A stretch of DNA of 60,000 nucleotides from Owenia fusiformis (GCA_903813345.2 CAIIXF020000012.1:32062501-32122500), one strand, 5' to 3'; positions 36,531-48,876 are shown, counted from the first letter of the stretch. Program-made: numbers and translations. Notes: a model not told the origin generated them from the letters alone.

Positions 36531-38470
36531 CACTTTCCAATATGCGATGGGATGAACATTGGAGCTATAGTATCAGAGAGCTGGATTAGAAATAACCGTT
36601 ATGTGTATTCAACGCTCAAATCCTGTATCCAAATTAAATACCATATATGTTTGACATTGTATATACTATCTATAGCTTTGATTAACAAAATGTTAGTTAA
36701 TTTCAAATAATGGATTCTACAACAATAAAAGTTTGTGATGTATCACAAAAATAATCAACAAATTGGGGTTTACCTCATTGTATATAATCCCACTTATTTG
36801 TTCCTCGTAATTAGAGTAGAAGCAAATGATAGAGCGCATAAGTATGTTTAATGTTGGAATTACGCTTTTTCAATATAACACCGGAATAGCCTGACAACGG
36901 TTAAGTCAGATACCGTTGTCACAAATGGCAGACATAACCTTAAATAAATGTAATCTAAGATTCAAATGTAGGAAAGGTGGAGGTATAGTGAGTGAAAAGG
37001 GTTGGTATTGATATGGTGAACTTTTTGAACACACGTTTCTCTTAAACCAGACATCAAACAATTGTAAAACATTTACACATCGTCAATTTATGATCGTCTT
37101 TTGAAGGGTAACAATATGATTTGAAAAATTCATATATACTTTTCCATGTATTGTTTTAGAAAATACATCAGACACATCTTTTGTTCTTGGTATCATATCT
37201 TCAGAATGATATGAAACATCTTTCCGAACCTCATTGGAACAGAACGACATAAACACAACGTGTTTACCCCCCTATCACACTAGTTCTTACCCGTTCGTGC
37301 CAGTCCTACGAAAACGTCGTAAAACGGGCTCAATCTTGCTGTAGTCTGGAAATATGTTTAAAATAATCAGCTACTTCGTTCATTCACTGTCTTCAATACG
37401 TCCATCTCATTCGCAGTTCGTTCAGGTCGCACCACGTCGGTGTGCAACGTCGTATAACGCGTCCCTTAGTCTAGAAGGTCATCATGACCTGATTACAGAA
37501 CGGTATGATCGCCATCGAATTTTGAATCGATTCAAAATTCTAAATCACATTCCCCATTTCCATTGATTTATATGGTGACCTCTTTCCCTTATTATCCTAC
37601 ACAATCAGGGCCAGTAAGGGCCGTTAAGAAGGGGACCATAATCTTCGGGGTACCATGATTTCTTTCACACAGGGTCATTCCCCTTTACATCCTGATTTCT
37701 ATAGTTCGTTGGATCTTCTTGTGAGTTTGAATAGTTTAGCATGTAAAGAAAAATCACAATAAGCTTGCATTTTCTGATGTTATCGCCTGTCATCCATCTA
37801 GAATGGATGCTTGTTTTAAATATTTTGAATGTATCAAAATCGTTTTCACTTAAATGTATTACTATTTAGAGGTTATGTCACTATGACGTGAAATATGCCT
37901 GAGTTCTCCCAATATAGGCCGACCTTGGGAGGCTCTATATTTGGGCAAGAACGAAGGCATATTTCACGTCATAGTGACATAACTGATGTATTACATGCCT
38001 TTGTTCCCATGGTTACTTTGTATCAATGACGTGACGTCATGATATTATCATGGTTATTAAAGAAATCTAATATCAAAACGAGGTAAGCGGGCTATATCGG
38101 GGTAATCGGGCAATATCGGTGGATATAGCTCGCTAACTTTCCCATTGACTTCCATACAAATGCTTCGCTAGGTATGTAATACATAATAATATAGCTCAAC
38201 TACTTAAGCATAGTTTTGTATTACTATTATATTCTTCTCTAGAAAGAAGGCAGTCTATCTAAACTGGTAAATGAAGCCCCTCCCTATATTGTCGCGACAT
38301 GTACTACTACAGATTTATTATATTTCGTAGCATTTATATATAACACTGTATTAATTGAATATGTTTCAGTGATAGTGATGTTCTTTGGCCTCAGGTAGCA
38401 CAAAAAGTCATAATACGATTTATATCTGGTTTGTTTTATATGAAAGGAATTGAATTAATTGAGGATTAGA
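36531..38470. other. 5' flank of GPCR-A and spacer
   Basis: The first ~300 bp are similar to the 5' flank of GPCR-C (42591-42870; GAGCTATAGTATCAGAGAGC shared), so putative promoter sequence was duplicated with the gene. A palindrome lies at 37873-37982. The remainder shows nothing recognisable. Confidence 0.5.
37873..37982. repeat. 110-bp palindrome (hairpin)
   Basis: The arms begin TTATGTCACTATGACGTGAA and end with the complement TTCACGTCATAGTGACATAA, and continue inward with a few mismatches to a centre near 37927. Non-coding fold-back unit. The words CACTATGACGT and GTGAAATAT also occur in or near the hairpin at 43321. Confidence 0.85.
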
Positions 38471-39412
38471 TGGAATTTCATGTTGAATGAATGATTATTT
38501 CTGATATAATTATTCCAAAGAATGAGCTCTGGGGTCCAAACGGACCCCAAAAACCATTTAAGGGTTAAAACAATATAGATAAAAGTATGTATATCCATTT
38601 CAAATTATATTGTTACCATTCAAAAGATGGTCATTAAATTGACAATTTGTAAGATTTTCAAAAAATTTTGATGACTCGTTTAGGAAAAACGTGTGTTCAA
38701 AAAGTTCTCCATATCGATACCCACTCTGTGACGAAAGAACAATAGTTAAAAAATTCTGAGTAATATAACAACATTTCACACAATGAGCTCAACTCTGGTC
38801 ACAAAACCTTCAATAGTTACGAGTCATCACATTTCAACATAACATTTGTAGCTGTTCACACCAAATTAGTTTTAAATAAGCCAAGCCATACCAAAAACTA
38901 GTTCTTGAAACGTTCTACCCTGGAATTTCATGTTGAATGAATGATTATTTCTGATATAACTATTCCACGGAATGAGCTCTGGGGTCCAAACGGACCCCAA
39001 AAACCATTTAAGGGGGTTAAAACAATATAGATAAAAGTATGTATATCCATTTCAAATTATATTGTTACCATTCAAAAGACGGCCATTAAATTGACAATTT
39101 GTAAAATTTTCAAAAATTTTTAATGACTGGTTTAAGAGAAACGTGTGTTCAAAAAGTTCGCCATTTCGATACCCACTCTTTAACAAAAGAACAATAGTTA
39201 AAAAATTCTGAGTAATATAACAACATTTCATATAATGAATAAAAAATATCCATACAGCATTTCCAAAAGTCGTGGCTTAGCTCAACTCTAGTCACAAAAC
39301 CTTCAATAGTTACGAGTCATCACATTTCAACATAACATTTGTAGCTCTTCACACCAAATTAGTTTTAAGTAAGCCAAGCCATTCCAAAAACTAGTTCTTA
39401 AAACGTTCTACC
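38471..39412. repeat. Two tandem ~450-490-bp copies of a receptor 3' flank
   Basis: Copy 1 starts at 38471 and copy 2 at 38921 (both TGGAATTTCATGTTGAATGA, 450 bp apart). Both contain CTCTGGGGTCCAAACGGACC and end in an ACTAGTTCTT...CGTTCTACCC block. Copy 1 lacks ~40 bp found in copy 2. The right halves resemble receptor 3' flanks (AGTAATATAACAACATTTCA). No coding part remains. Confidence 0.8.
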
Positions 39413-40010
39413 CCGTCTTAAATGTTCAGTTATACGCCATACGTGCAAGTAAATTGGACGCAGTTTTTTTTCAATACTAATTTGACCAATTCTAATTCAA
39501 TTCTAATTTGACCAATCACCGACCTAAAAATCGTAAAGTTCAAAATCATTGATAACAGGCACATGGGCGAGATAAATCCATTTTGTTTGCTAAACTCCCC
39601 TTCATAAGTTTCAAATGTATCATCAATTTTTGACCCACTGTGATTGAGGGAAAGATTGTGAAAATGTTGAGGCATTGGAAATGAAGTCAAGTTACATTTC
39701 CATCAACATAATAAGTATTTTCCTCACAGGTCATGTAAATAAAAATTCAAACATAAAGAGGCTCTAAATAACACGTCGTTCAATGAAGGAACTAAAGTTG
39801 CCAAACTTATGGAGGGGAGTGAACTTTATCATGTCCATTTGCATTATCATGGAAAAAATCTTTGCTCGTGGAATTCCAGAGTACACTATATAATCTTCGA
39901 TATTCTTAAGTAGCCTAAATGATGGAAATCACTGTTAGACACTAATTTGTTATACAACTGAACACTATATATAGATTAAGAGTTGTTTAAACTTTAAAAT
40001 AGATATAAAG
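39413..40010. other. Spacer, nothing recognised
   Basis: AT-rich, with no feature I can name. A short open frame on the - strand has no family resemblance. Confidence 0.4.
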
Positions 40011-40252
40011 AACTTTGGTGTAAAATATTAAAACGTGCTCGTACATTTAACAACAATTTAACTACTATAGTTAACAATTTCTGAATAATATAAAACAATG
40101 CACGGAATGAATAAAAACATCCATACAGGATTTCCAAAAGTCCCGTTAATAAACCTTTGGTTGCCTCAGGTCATCATATTTCAACATAACATATGTCGCT
40201 GTCCCCACTTTATACGGATGCTGTAGTCAATTTTACGAGAAGTCAAGAAGTC

Positions 40253-40344
40253 AAAGCGTCTCCAAGGAAACGGAACAGGAGAGCGATGTGAATGCAAGAC
40301 AGCTAAGACACAATGGTTTTACGTCCTCCGATCCTCGAGGAATG
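40253..40344 (-). pseudogene. GPCR fragment (TM3 region scrap)
   Basis: About 92 bp matching the extracellular loop 1/TM3 codons of GPCR-C (AAAGCGTCTCCAAGGAAACG ... CCTCGAGGAATGA), joined directly to a receptor 3' flank (40011-40250) by an internal deletion. First unit of the three-unit tandem array. Confidence 0.8.
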
Positions 40345-40638
40345 AACTTTGGTGTAAAATATTAAAACGTACTTGTACATTTAACAACAATTTAACTTCT
40401 TTTAGTTAACGATTTCTGAATAATATAAAATAATGCACGGAATGAATAAAAACGTCCATACAGGATTTCCAAAAGTCCCGTTAATAAACCTCTGGTTGCC
40501 TCAGGTCATCATATTTCAACATAACATATGTCGCTGTCCCCACTTTATACGGATGCTGAAGTCAATTTTACGAGAAGTCAAGTATACACAGTCCGACTTC
40601 AAAATGCCGCCATTTCTGAAGTTAACTGAGATTAATAT

Positions 40639-41335
40639 GTTCAATTGTTATAGATTTAAGGAGTCTTTTAAACGCACCTCTGAAATCTTTGCTCCTGACT
40701 GCATACACAATCGGATTAACAAACGAATTTCCGACAAGAAAATATTCAGAAATGGTATGATTGTGTCGGTACTATTTGTACTTTAAAGTTTCTTCGTCAA
40801 AAAACCTGTGGACAAATATAAGTACAATCAACGGTGCCCAAAATAGGTAAAGAAGTCCGTTCACTAAAGCCATTGTTTTACCAATTTGTTGTCATTTGTT
40901 GTAGTAGACTAGATACCGACACTGACGTCCATGGCTGCGATTGCCTTCTTTTGTTTTCTAGCAATAAGAAATAACTTGAAATATAGAATATTGATAATTA
41001 CTATGGCAACGAATACGATTAACGTAGCAATGTTACGAAAAGCTGTTTTCTCAACATCTTCAGGTTTGCACATTTGAAAACGCTTCGTCGAATCGTAATT
41101 GTTCCAGATGAACATACTACCATGAAGAATTGCATTACCAGCCCAGATGACGACAATGACAACGATCAGCCTGAAATTGGTGATGATCCGTGAGTAGGAC
41201 AGAGCGTGAACGATCTTGATGTATCGCTCTACGACGATGGCCAAAAGCGTCTCCAAGGAAACGGAACAGGAGAACGATATGAATGCAAGACAGCTAAGAC
41301 ACAATGGTTTTACGTCCTCCGATCCTCGAGGAATG
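40639..41335 (-). pseudogene. GPCR-B: truncated receptor pseudogene
   Basis: Close relative of GPCR-C covering TM3 to the C-terminus; TM1 and TM2 are missing because the copy stops at the tandem breakpoint (41335). Lesions relative to GPCR-C: TAG at 40909-40911 (Ser to stop), a one-base deletion in the T-run at 40876-40879, and TAG at 40772-40774 where GPCR-C has Trp. The 131-codon open piece (40909-41304) holds TM3-TM5. The ERY motif is kept and NPIVY is still readable downstream in another frame. Confidence 0.9.
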
Positions 41336-41612
41336 AACTTTGGTGTAAAATATTAAAACGTACTTGTACATTTAACAACAATTGAACTACTTTTAGTTAA
41401 CGATTTCTGAATAATATAAAATAATGCACGGAATGAATAAAAACGTCCATACAGGATTTCCAAAAGTCCCGTTAATAAACCTCTGGTTGCCTCAGGTCAT
41501 CATAATTCAACATAACATATGTCGCTGTCCCCACTTTATACGGATGCTGAAGTCAATTTTACGAGAAGTCAAGTATACACAGTCTGACTTCAATATGCCG
41601 CCATTTCTGAAG

Positions 41613-42590
41613 TTAACTGAGATTAATATGACATTGTTCACTTGTTATAGATTTAAGGAGTCTTTTAAACGCACCTCTGAAATCTTTGCTCCTGACTGCA
41701 TACACAATCGGATTAACAAACGAATTTCCGACAAGAAAATATTCAGAAATGGTATGAATGTGTCGGTACCATGTGTAGTTTAAAGTTTCTTCATCAAAAA
41801 ACCTGTGGACAAATATGAGTATAATCAGCGGTGCCCAAAATAGGTAAAGAAGTCCGTTCACTAAAGCCATTGTTTTTACCAATTTGTTGTCATTTGTTGT
41901 AGTAGACGAGATACCGACACTGACGTCCATGGCTGCGATTGCCTTCTTTTGTTTTCTAGCAATAAGAAATAACTTGAAATATAGAATATTGATAATTACT
42001 ATGGCAACGAATACGATTAACGTAGCAATGTTACGAAAAGCTGTTATCTCAACATCTTCAGGTTTGCACATTTGAAAACGCTTCGTCGAATCGTAATTGT
42101 TCCAGATGAACATACTACCATGAAGAATTGCATTACCACTCCAGATGACGACAATGACAACGATCAGCCTGAAATTGGTGATGATCCGTGAGTAGGACAG
42201 AGCGTGAACGATCTTGATGTATCGCTCTACGGCGATGGCCAAAAGCGTCTCCAAGGAAACGGAACAGGCGAGCGATATAAATGCAAGACAGCTTAGACAC
42301 AGTGGTTTTACATCCTCCGATCCTCGAGGAATTATGCTACCCCAAATGATACATAGGATAAAGGTGACACCTGTGAAGATATCACAAAGTGATAAATTGA
42401 ACACCAAAAGATTCGTCATGTTCCTTAGGTTTGGCGTTGTAGCTATGGCAGCCATAACTAATCCGTTTCCAAACCATATCGCTAACACCAGAATATACCC
42501 TACAGTTGCATATATGCTTGCTATTGATCTGTTGAATCCATTTCCAGAGATATACTCTTGATCCAAGATGCTTGCAGTGAAATTCGACAT
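41613..42590 (-). CDS. GPCR-C: rhodopsin-family 7TM receptor
   Basis: Intronless, 325 aa, start ATG at 42590 (MSNFTASILDQEY). It has the same layout as GPCR-A: GNGLV in TM1, LSLCD in TM2, CSVSLETLLAIAVERY in TM3, MCK in extracellular loop 2, FWAP in TM6, NPIVYAVRSKDF in TM7, and a basic C-terminal helix. TM5 lacks the usual Pro, as in GPCR-A. All seven helices are intact and there is no lesion. It differs from GPCR-A mainly in intracellular loop 2, extracellular loop 2 and the C-terminal tail. Ligand unknown; resemblance to adenosine/MECA-type receptors is only by eye. Confidence 0.92.
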   Translation of the reverse strand: MSNFTASILDQEYISGNGFNRSIASIYATVGYILVLAIWFGNGLVMAAIATTPNLRNMTNLLVFNLSLCDIFTGVTFILCIIWGSIIPRGSEDVKPLCLSCLAFISLACSVSLETLLAIAVERYIKIVHALSYSRIITNFRLIVVIVVIWSGNAILHGSMFIWNNYDSTKRFQMCKPEDVEITAFRNIATLIVFVAIVIINILYFKLFLIARKQKKAIAAMDVSVGISSTTTNDNKLVKTMALVNGLLYLFWAPLIILIFVHRFFDEETLNYTWYRHIHTISEYFLVGNSFVNPIVYAVRSKDFRGAFKRLLKSITSEQCHINLS

Positions 42591-43320
42591 CACCCTATCC
42601 TATGCGCTGAGATGAAAATTAGAGCTATAGTATCAGAGAGCTGGATTAGATTTAGCGTTAGGTGTATTCAATGTTCAAATCCTGTATCTAAATTATATAT
42701 CATATATGTTTCGAATATATACTATCTATAGCTGTGGTTTACAACATGTTAACTTATTTTCAATAATGGATTCCTCAACCGTAAAATCTTGTGATGCTCC
42801 ACAAAAATAATCAACTAATTTTGTTTTACCTCATTATATATTACTGTAAATGAACCCTGTGATTAAAGTGAATGCAAATTGGGCACTAGTAGATATTCAA
42901 TGTTGGATGCAAGTTTTTTCGTTATCATACGAGTGCTAAAAGGATGAAAATGATGTCAAGCTTTAAATCTGCAGTAAAATGTCGACACATGAAATAGATA
43001 CACTAAATCATCAACTCTATAAATTCACTGATGAATATAACAAGCGGAAATGTTAGTGAAAGCCAAGATACTCCTTCGATGATTTCTAAACTAGAATTGA
43101 AGTCCAAACCGAGCAAATGCTAATATTAGAAGCGACCAAACCCACTGATATACAGAATAAGTTAAAAACAGGTACCATTAAAAATACTAAAAATGATCAT
43201 AATGGTGAAAAACCAAGGCAGAAATTAAAATTTAATCCAAAAAATTAAGTCCAAAATTAAGATGCCATCAAACCATCAAAATGACCACATTGCATCTGGA
43301 GTAGAAAAATATAATAGTAC
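42591..43320. other. 5' flank of GPCR-C
   Basis: The proximal ~280 bp match the GPCR-A 5' flank. The remainder is AT-rich and unrecognised. Confidence 0.45.
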
Positions 43321-43422
43321 AATAACGTCATTTCTAAGGGCGATATAGTGAAATATTGGACCAAGGGCCGAAGGCCCAAGGTCCAATATTTCACTATATC
43401 GCTCGCAGAAATGACGTTATTA
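43321..43422. repeat. ~100-bp palindrome (hairpin)
   Basis: Left arm AATAACGTCATTTCTAAGGG then CGATATAGTGAAATATTGG; the right arm is its complement, ending AGAAATGACGTTATT, with few mismatches. The centre is GGGCCGAAGGCCC. Confidence 0.85.
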
Positions 43423-43508
43423 GTATTATTACCACCGTTAACGACCAGGACTGAAACAGCAAGAAAATCTTACGCATTGAACGATATTTAATTTCCCGGG
43501 GAAAATTG

Positions 43509-43546
43509 CCGGTCCAGAATATATTCTAGACCGGTCCATATGGACC
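43509..43546. repeat. Two overlapping short palindromes
   Basis: A 26-bp palindrome with one mismatch pair (CCGGTCCAGAATA / TATTCTAGACCGG) overlaps the perfect GGTCCATATGGACC at 43533-43546. Function unknown. Confidence 0.6.
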
Positions 43547-44189
43547 ACCACTATGACGTCACACATTTCTCAGGTCGATATAGTAAAATAAACGCCTTCT
43601 AAACTAGCACTAAAACCCCTAGAACTGGCCCGGCAAGGTGGTAATAATATGATATAGAATAAATTGAAATAGAACACGACAATGTGCCGTCTACAGCTTT
43701 GAATTCACATGTAAACACTGCTGGGGCACAACTAGAACTTGGCCATTTCTAATGCTGTATCTTAGCATCAATATGCCCAGTCTAGAGTCTAGAGTACTTC
43801 AAGTCAAGTCTGTAGTCAAGAGTTTTTAGCCACATTTGAATATATAAGCTGATCGGGGCTTAGCAGTAGGGCGGTATTGAGCCATTTTTGAGCCGCCATT
43901 TCCGACACCATATATAGAGGGCTTTTGCTATCCCTGAGATGAGGGCTATATCATCAGCTTAGAGTAAAATGCGAACCATTTCATCTCCGACTTGAACACC
44001 ACATCCGAATTGTCTGATTATGCCGACATAGGTCTGAGATAATGTCGGACTCAAAAATCACTCCTGCTTGAACAATTGCTGACATAAATCAATGGTGTTA
44101 AATCTCCATTAAGACGTACTCAGCATGTGACACCTTGATATATGGATATTATCGCATCAACGATTTTACCTTAAACACCAATTTTGTTT

Positions 44190-44346
44190 AGTTTAAACCA
44201 TAGGCAGCTTTTACTAATTTATCAAAAGCTTTGACTGCGTCAAAATAACAAACAAAAGTGTCGAGTTCAAATACTTTGCAATTGTTAATGATACTGTGAA
44301 TACGTTGGACATGGTCAAGGTATCCTCTTTTTGTACATCCAACTCT
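44190..44346 (-). pseudogene. Non-LTR reverse transcriptase scrap
   Basis: One reverse-strand frame reads GCTKRGYLDHVQRIHSIINN and then CYFDAVKAFDKL. The RG-x-x-DHV helix followed by F-D-x-x-KAFD is the RT block preceding the first catalytic Asp of LINE polymerases. It ends at a stop and the flanks are not coding. Too short to assign a clade. Confidence 0.55.
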
Positions 44347-44735
44347 TGCCCTTAACTACAAAGCAAATGATACCTCCCCACAAAATACAATGAATTTTAA
44401 AATACAAAATTGGTCACCTCTCTGTGAAATGTTATTAAATTGACTTTTTGAAGTCATGTGACATTACAGTTTTGACGAACCACGGTACGAAGTTATTCTG
44501 GCACCAAATCTAAAAGTTGCAAACTTCAACAAATGCTGAACCAAAGTAGAAATAAACATTAGTTTCACATTCACACGCATTTCATTCAATAACAATAGAT
44601 ATTCGTATAATCGATTTAACTTCATAAATACAAATACAAGAAATTAATTGAAATACATGTATTAGGCTGGAAATCGGTAACTTGAAATATTAACCAGTAA
44701 TCATGTAGCATCATTACACACACGTTAAAAAGACT

Positions 44736-45001
44736 AAGGCTGCGTTTTTGAACTGCCCGCGGTGCTAGTGAAATGGATAATATTCGATAAGTTTAAATAT
44801 GAGTTAATAACATTTAATATTTAATAAGTTTTCCCCAAGGTATCACGAAAAAGAGCCGAAGATGTGCAAATTACAATATTTTTGTTGAATATATGCGACC
44901 ATGTAATGATCGCTGCAGGGGTTCCTTTTCGTGATACCTTAGGAGAAACTCCATTGAAATGTTACGCAATAGCAACACGGGCAGGTAAAAAACGCAGTCT
45001 C
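44736..45001. mobile_element. ~266-bp MITE with nested inverted repeats
   Basis: The outer ends AGGCTGCGTTTTTGAACTGC and (from the right) AGACTGCGTTTTTTACCTGC are inverted over ~45 bp. A second inverted pair inside (AAGGTATCACGAAAAAG and the complement of CTTTTCGTGATACCTT) spans 44829-44951. Non-coding. TSD unresolved. Confidence 0.65.
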
Positions 45002-46093
45002 AATCCCCAGACGTTGCTGTAGTCTTATAATCATATAATTTACATACTTTCACAAGCATTTCAGCTCAATTGATTCACTCACTTAACTGCAAGTGGTGAA
45101 ATGGAAGATATACAAGAGTGAATAAGTCGTTCTTGAGGCCAGGATCTTATTTTTATTTACAGGAAAGTTCAATATCAATCTATCACAATGACATTTGTTT
45201 CCTTTAATTATCAAAAATCATATAATTCATTTTGAGATAAAAATGAAAGCTTCCTGTTGTAAAAACGTCAAAATAAGTATTTTCCTGTATATTTGTTAAA
45301 CTATGTATGGTAAACGTCATTAATTAGGATAGCAAAAAAACTTTCCATTGCAAGACAAACGAATGGCATATAGCCACTATACGTGATATAAAAACGTGAA
45401 ATGCATAGTGATGTTAGAGTATGTAGAAAGGTTCAGGTCATCTTAGAAGTTTAAAGAATTTGAAGTAAAATAAAACTATATTAATATGTACAATGCTATA
45501 AGAATTGAATCTATACGTGTATGCACAAATGCAAAAGGACAATGTGAAATGGTACCTGTGAAGTGTAGCCAATAGAAAATAGATTTAAACGACTCAATTA
45601 GACATTTGAAAAACTCTAAACAGTGTACAAAGTTAAAATTGTAAATATAAACGAGCCCTGTTAGATAAATACAGGTGAGTTGTTTTTTAAATATATGTCT
45701 GTTCATGAAAATATATAAGAGTTAGACTACTTGACTCTTAATATTTCTGCTATTCGAAACCTTTTTCAGGGAGAAAGAAGGAAGAAATCCCGGTCAAGGA
45801 GTGGATGCATGTAACAGTTAATTAAACATGACGGGATTATTATGTCACGGATGGCGAATTCGTTGAATAAAATGTTCAACACACGCTGTTTGGAAAAATT
45901 GCTTAAAAAGCTGACATAAGTGATTCTTTCATTGATGTAGGATATTTCTACATATACGAGTATAATCATTATATGTATAATACTGTTTTGGCAATTCGAG
46001 TTTGTTACAGATCGTCTGTATAGTTTGCAGGCTTATTTCGTAAGAAAATACAAAAGCAGCTATTTTTGGATTTCTAGGAAGGGACATCCGTAA
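45002..46093. other. 5' flank of TLR-B
   Basis: AT-rich, with no gene recognised. It contains the presumed distal promoter of TLR-B. Short open frames on the - strand have no family resemblance. Confidence 0.4.
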
Positions 46094-46102
46094 TATAAAA
46101 GG
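46094..46102 (+). promoter_or_regulatory. TATA box candidate for TLR-B
   Basis: TATAAAAGG, 53 bp before the TLR-B ATG (46147). GGGACATCCG at 46081-46090 just upstream is one base short of a Rel/NF-kappaB-like pattern. If used, the 5' UTR would be only ~20-25 nt. A splice-acceptor-like TTATTCCAG just before the ATG offers the alternative that the 5' UTR is spliced. Confidence 0.45.
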
Positions 46103-46146
46103 TCAGCACATTTAAAACAAATATACTTATATCTTATTCCAGAAAA

Positions 46147-48876
46147 ATGGCATGTGATAGTAGCTTCAAATGCAGCCTCGTTGTGATCATGCTTTGCACG
46201 TTCATCTCACCTACAACCTCACGCCAAGAACCAACGTATCATAGATATCAAGGTGTAAATGACTATGGAGATAACCAGTTTCGAATGCAAAATTTTGAGA
46301 ACTTTCATACGTGTGAAATTAACAGAAGTCGCATTTATAGAAAACTAAACAATGTATAGCAAAGATACATCCTTGAACGAGGAACCTGGAAATACAATCC
46401 ACCAGCGCGTGAGTACCCGTTGACCCAATTTTGTGACAAATGGTGCAATATTGATATTGGCGCGAAAATGTTAGACTGCTATGGAACGAATGGAAACTCC
46501 TTAAATGTTAAACTTCCAAACCTTTTACAGTGTATACAATATGCACCAAAAACGCTTCTTCACTCAGGATTTTACTTTCGAGACTTTCACTTTCGAACAA
46601 TAAAAAATGGATACTTTAGAAGTGTGTCACGGACACATAACATAACATTTCTGATTTTGATGAGGTGCAATATTATACAAATTGAACAGAATGCATTTGC
46701 AGGGCTTAAACATCTGATAGGTCTATACATTGAAGACGTGAACGATAAAAAGGGTATTGCCCACTTAAGCCGTAACATACTCCATCATTGTCCAAAAATT
46801 AGATGCCTGGGCTTGGGAAAAGTAAAGAAACTGGACATTAATACATTTAAAGCTTTATCGAGTTTGAAAGAGTTGCATGTACGTCATAAAAGCCTTCTCA
46901 AGTATGAGCGTGCATTTAGATACATAAAGAAGCTAAACATATTGTTCTTAGATGGCATAGGTTTAAGAGAGATTCCATCATTTATTCCATCACATACACC
47001 TTGGATTCATAGTTTAATACTTGACAACAACTATGTAACAAATCTTTCTTTTAACGGATCATTCAAAACATCAAAAGATTTTTGGCTAAGTGTAAGAAAC
47101 AACAAGATTACTAAGATCACCAAAGCAGAGATGTCCAAATTTAAACAGGCAGCATCGCTATGGTTTAATCTAAGAGAAAATGATGTGAGACACTTGGAAA
47201 AAGATTTTCTTGAAGACATAAAAATTTTATCGTATATCGTTTTAGAGCAAAATATTCACTTTGGAAACACAAATTTCTTCAATTTAATAGACAATTTAAA
47301 AAACAAAACAAAAATTTTAAATTTGAATGTCATTGCATGCGGCCTTGTAATAGTAAAATTTGATTCATCGATTTTGAAATCGTTAGAAGGGTCTAAGTTA
47401 GAAACGCTGTGGATTGGAGACAATATTATAGATGTTATTGAACCTGATGCTTTTGAACCAGTAAAAGATTTACAAAAACTACAGACCTCTAACGTAATGC
47501 GATTTTCCTCTGGGTGCTTCAAGCCTCTCCGGAAAATAAAAGAACTTTACATATATGGAATGCAGACTTTATATAGAAAAGGGGAATTAGACATTATCAA
47601 TCTTAATGGTTTACAAACATTAGAATATCTAACAATAAGTAAAGTTGATCCTACTAGAACGTCGTTTCTATTTGGTAAACTAAATCTGTCCCTCCAACTG
47701 AGTATATATGATATGTCTGAATCGTTTGATCGCCTCAAATTTCAAGTTCTTCAACTTCTAATAAATCGAAAATCATTTGAGACTATTTATTTACCAGGGA
47801 ATCTGCTATTTCGCTACAGCGACATTGACTTGTGTGCAATGTTCAGTAACATTGTCATCGAAGATCTATATTTGTCAAATAATTACTTTGCTAAACTCCC
47901 TACATGCATGTTCTATAAATCATACATAACATTATTAAACTTGACATACAACAGGTTAACACATATTCAAAGTGGTTTATTTGAGATACAAAACTTACGA
48001 TACCTAATTCTATACGAAAATTCTATTCATCTCATCGATGGCAATGCTTTAACAAACCTTCACCCATTTTCTAAAATCCTTATTGAAAACAATAAGCTGC
48101 AATGTAATTGTTATATGATGCCATTTATAGAATGGTTACTGAATCGTCCTGACAGTGAACGGGGTATTACTGTGATGCATGATGAATTTTGTGCAGCACC
48201 AGAAAAACGAGAACATGAGAAGATAATCAAGGTAAATATACCATGGGTGGAATGTAATAGAGATCTGTTCATTAATAGGTGTATCCTCTGTGGAACTGCT
48301 TTGGTGCTAGTCATTGTCCTTGTAATTGGATTGGTAAAGTATCTTTGGAAGGATATCAAATACAGACAAATGGTACGAAGAGCTAGAAAACACAATGGAT
48401 ACATTCCTATAGACGGCTTTGAAAGTGAAATATATGACGCATTCGTCAGTTACCACCCAGAGAAGAGAATCTGGGTACAAGATGTTATGACGCCTGAATT
48501 AGGAAAAGGAGACTTAGAATTCACATTGATGTATGACATTAATATTCTTCCCACTGGAAGTGAATCTTATTTCAGTGGTATATTCACACACATGGACCGT
48601 AGTCGACACGTTATCTTTCTCGTGACGCGAGGTTGGATGAAAGAGGGCATGAATGAATTTGAGATGGAAGCTGCAATAGATTTACTTAAACAAAGCAAGA
48701 GGCATACGCTCATAGTGATAATGATGGAGAACATACCACAGAAGGAGATGTCAGAGACTTTGAAACTGATGGTAAGAAACAACTTCTGTCTGAAGTGGAG
48801 TGAGAATGAGAAAGAACAAAGACATTTTTGGAGAGATCTCAAGTTGGAGCTTGGTAAGAAAAAGTACATGAATTAA
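46147..48876 (+). pseudogene. TLR-B: full-length Toll-like receptor with one in-frame TAG
   Basis: One continuous frame of 909 codons from ATG 46147 to the stop at 48874-48876, interrupted only by TAG at codon 71 (46357-46359). The domains are a signal peptide (MACDSSFKCSLVVIMLCTF), N-terminal Cys cluster (FCDKWC...C...LLQC), LRRs, LRRCT (LQCNCYMMPFIEWL ... FCAAP), one membrane helix (~712-732), and TIR from residue 763 with YDAFVSY (box 1) and FW (box 3). The stop lies before the LRR region, so translation starting after it would lack the signal peptide. It may be a recent nonsense allele, a readthrough codon or a sequencing error. AATAAA follows at 49019-49024. As a receptor it would sense an unknown ligand and signal through its TIR domain. 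Confidence 0.85.

Noticed and set aside
36531-36533. Extra start codon before the receptor ATG
   Set aside because: It is GTG; the ATG at 36530 is the first real start and matches that of GPCR-C.
40433-40786. 117-codon + strand frame, repeated at 41424-41783
   Set aside because: Antisense shadow of the receptor C-terminus and its 3' flank.
46420-48876. Independent TLR starting at 46420
   Set aside because: The codon there is TTG, in frame with the ATG at 46147; starting here would drop the signal peptide.
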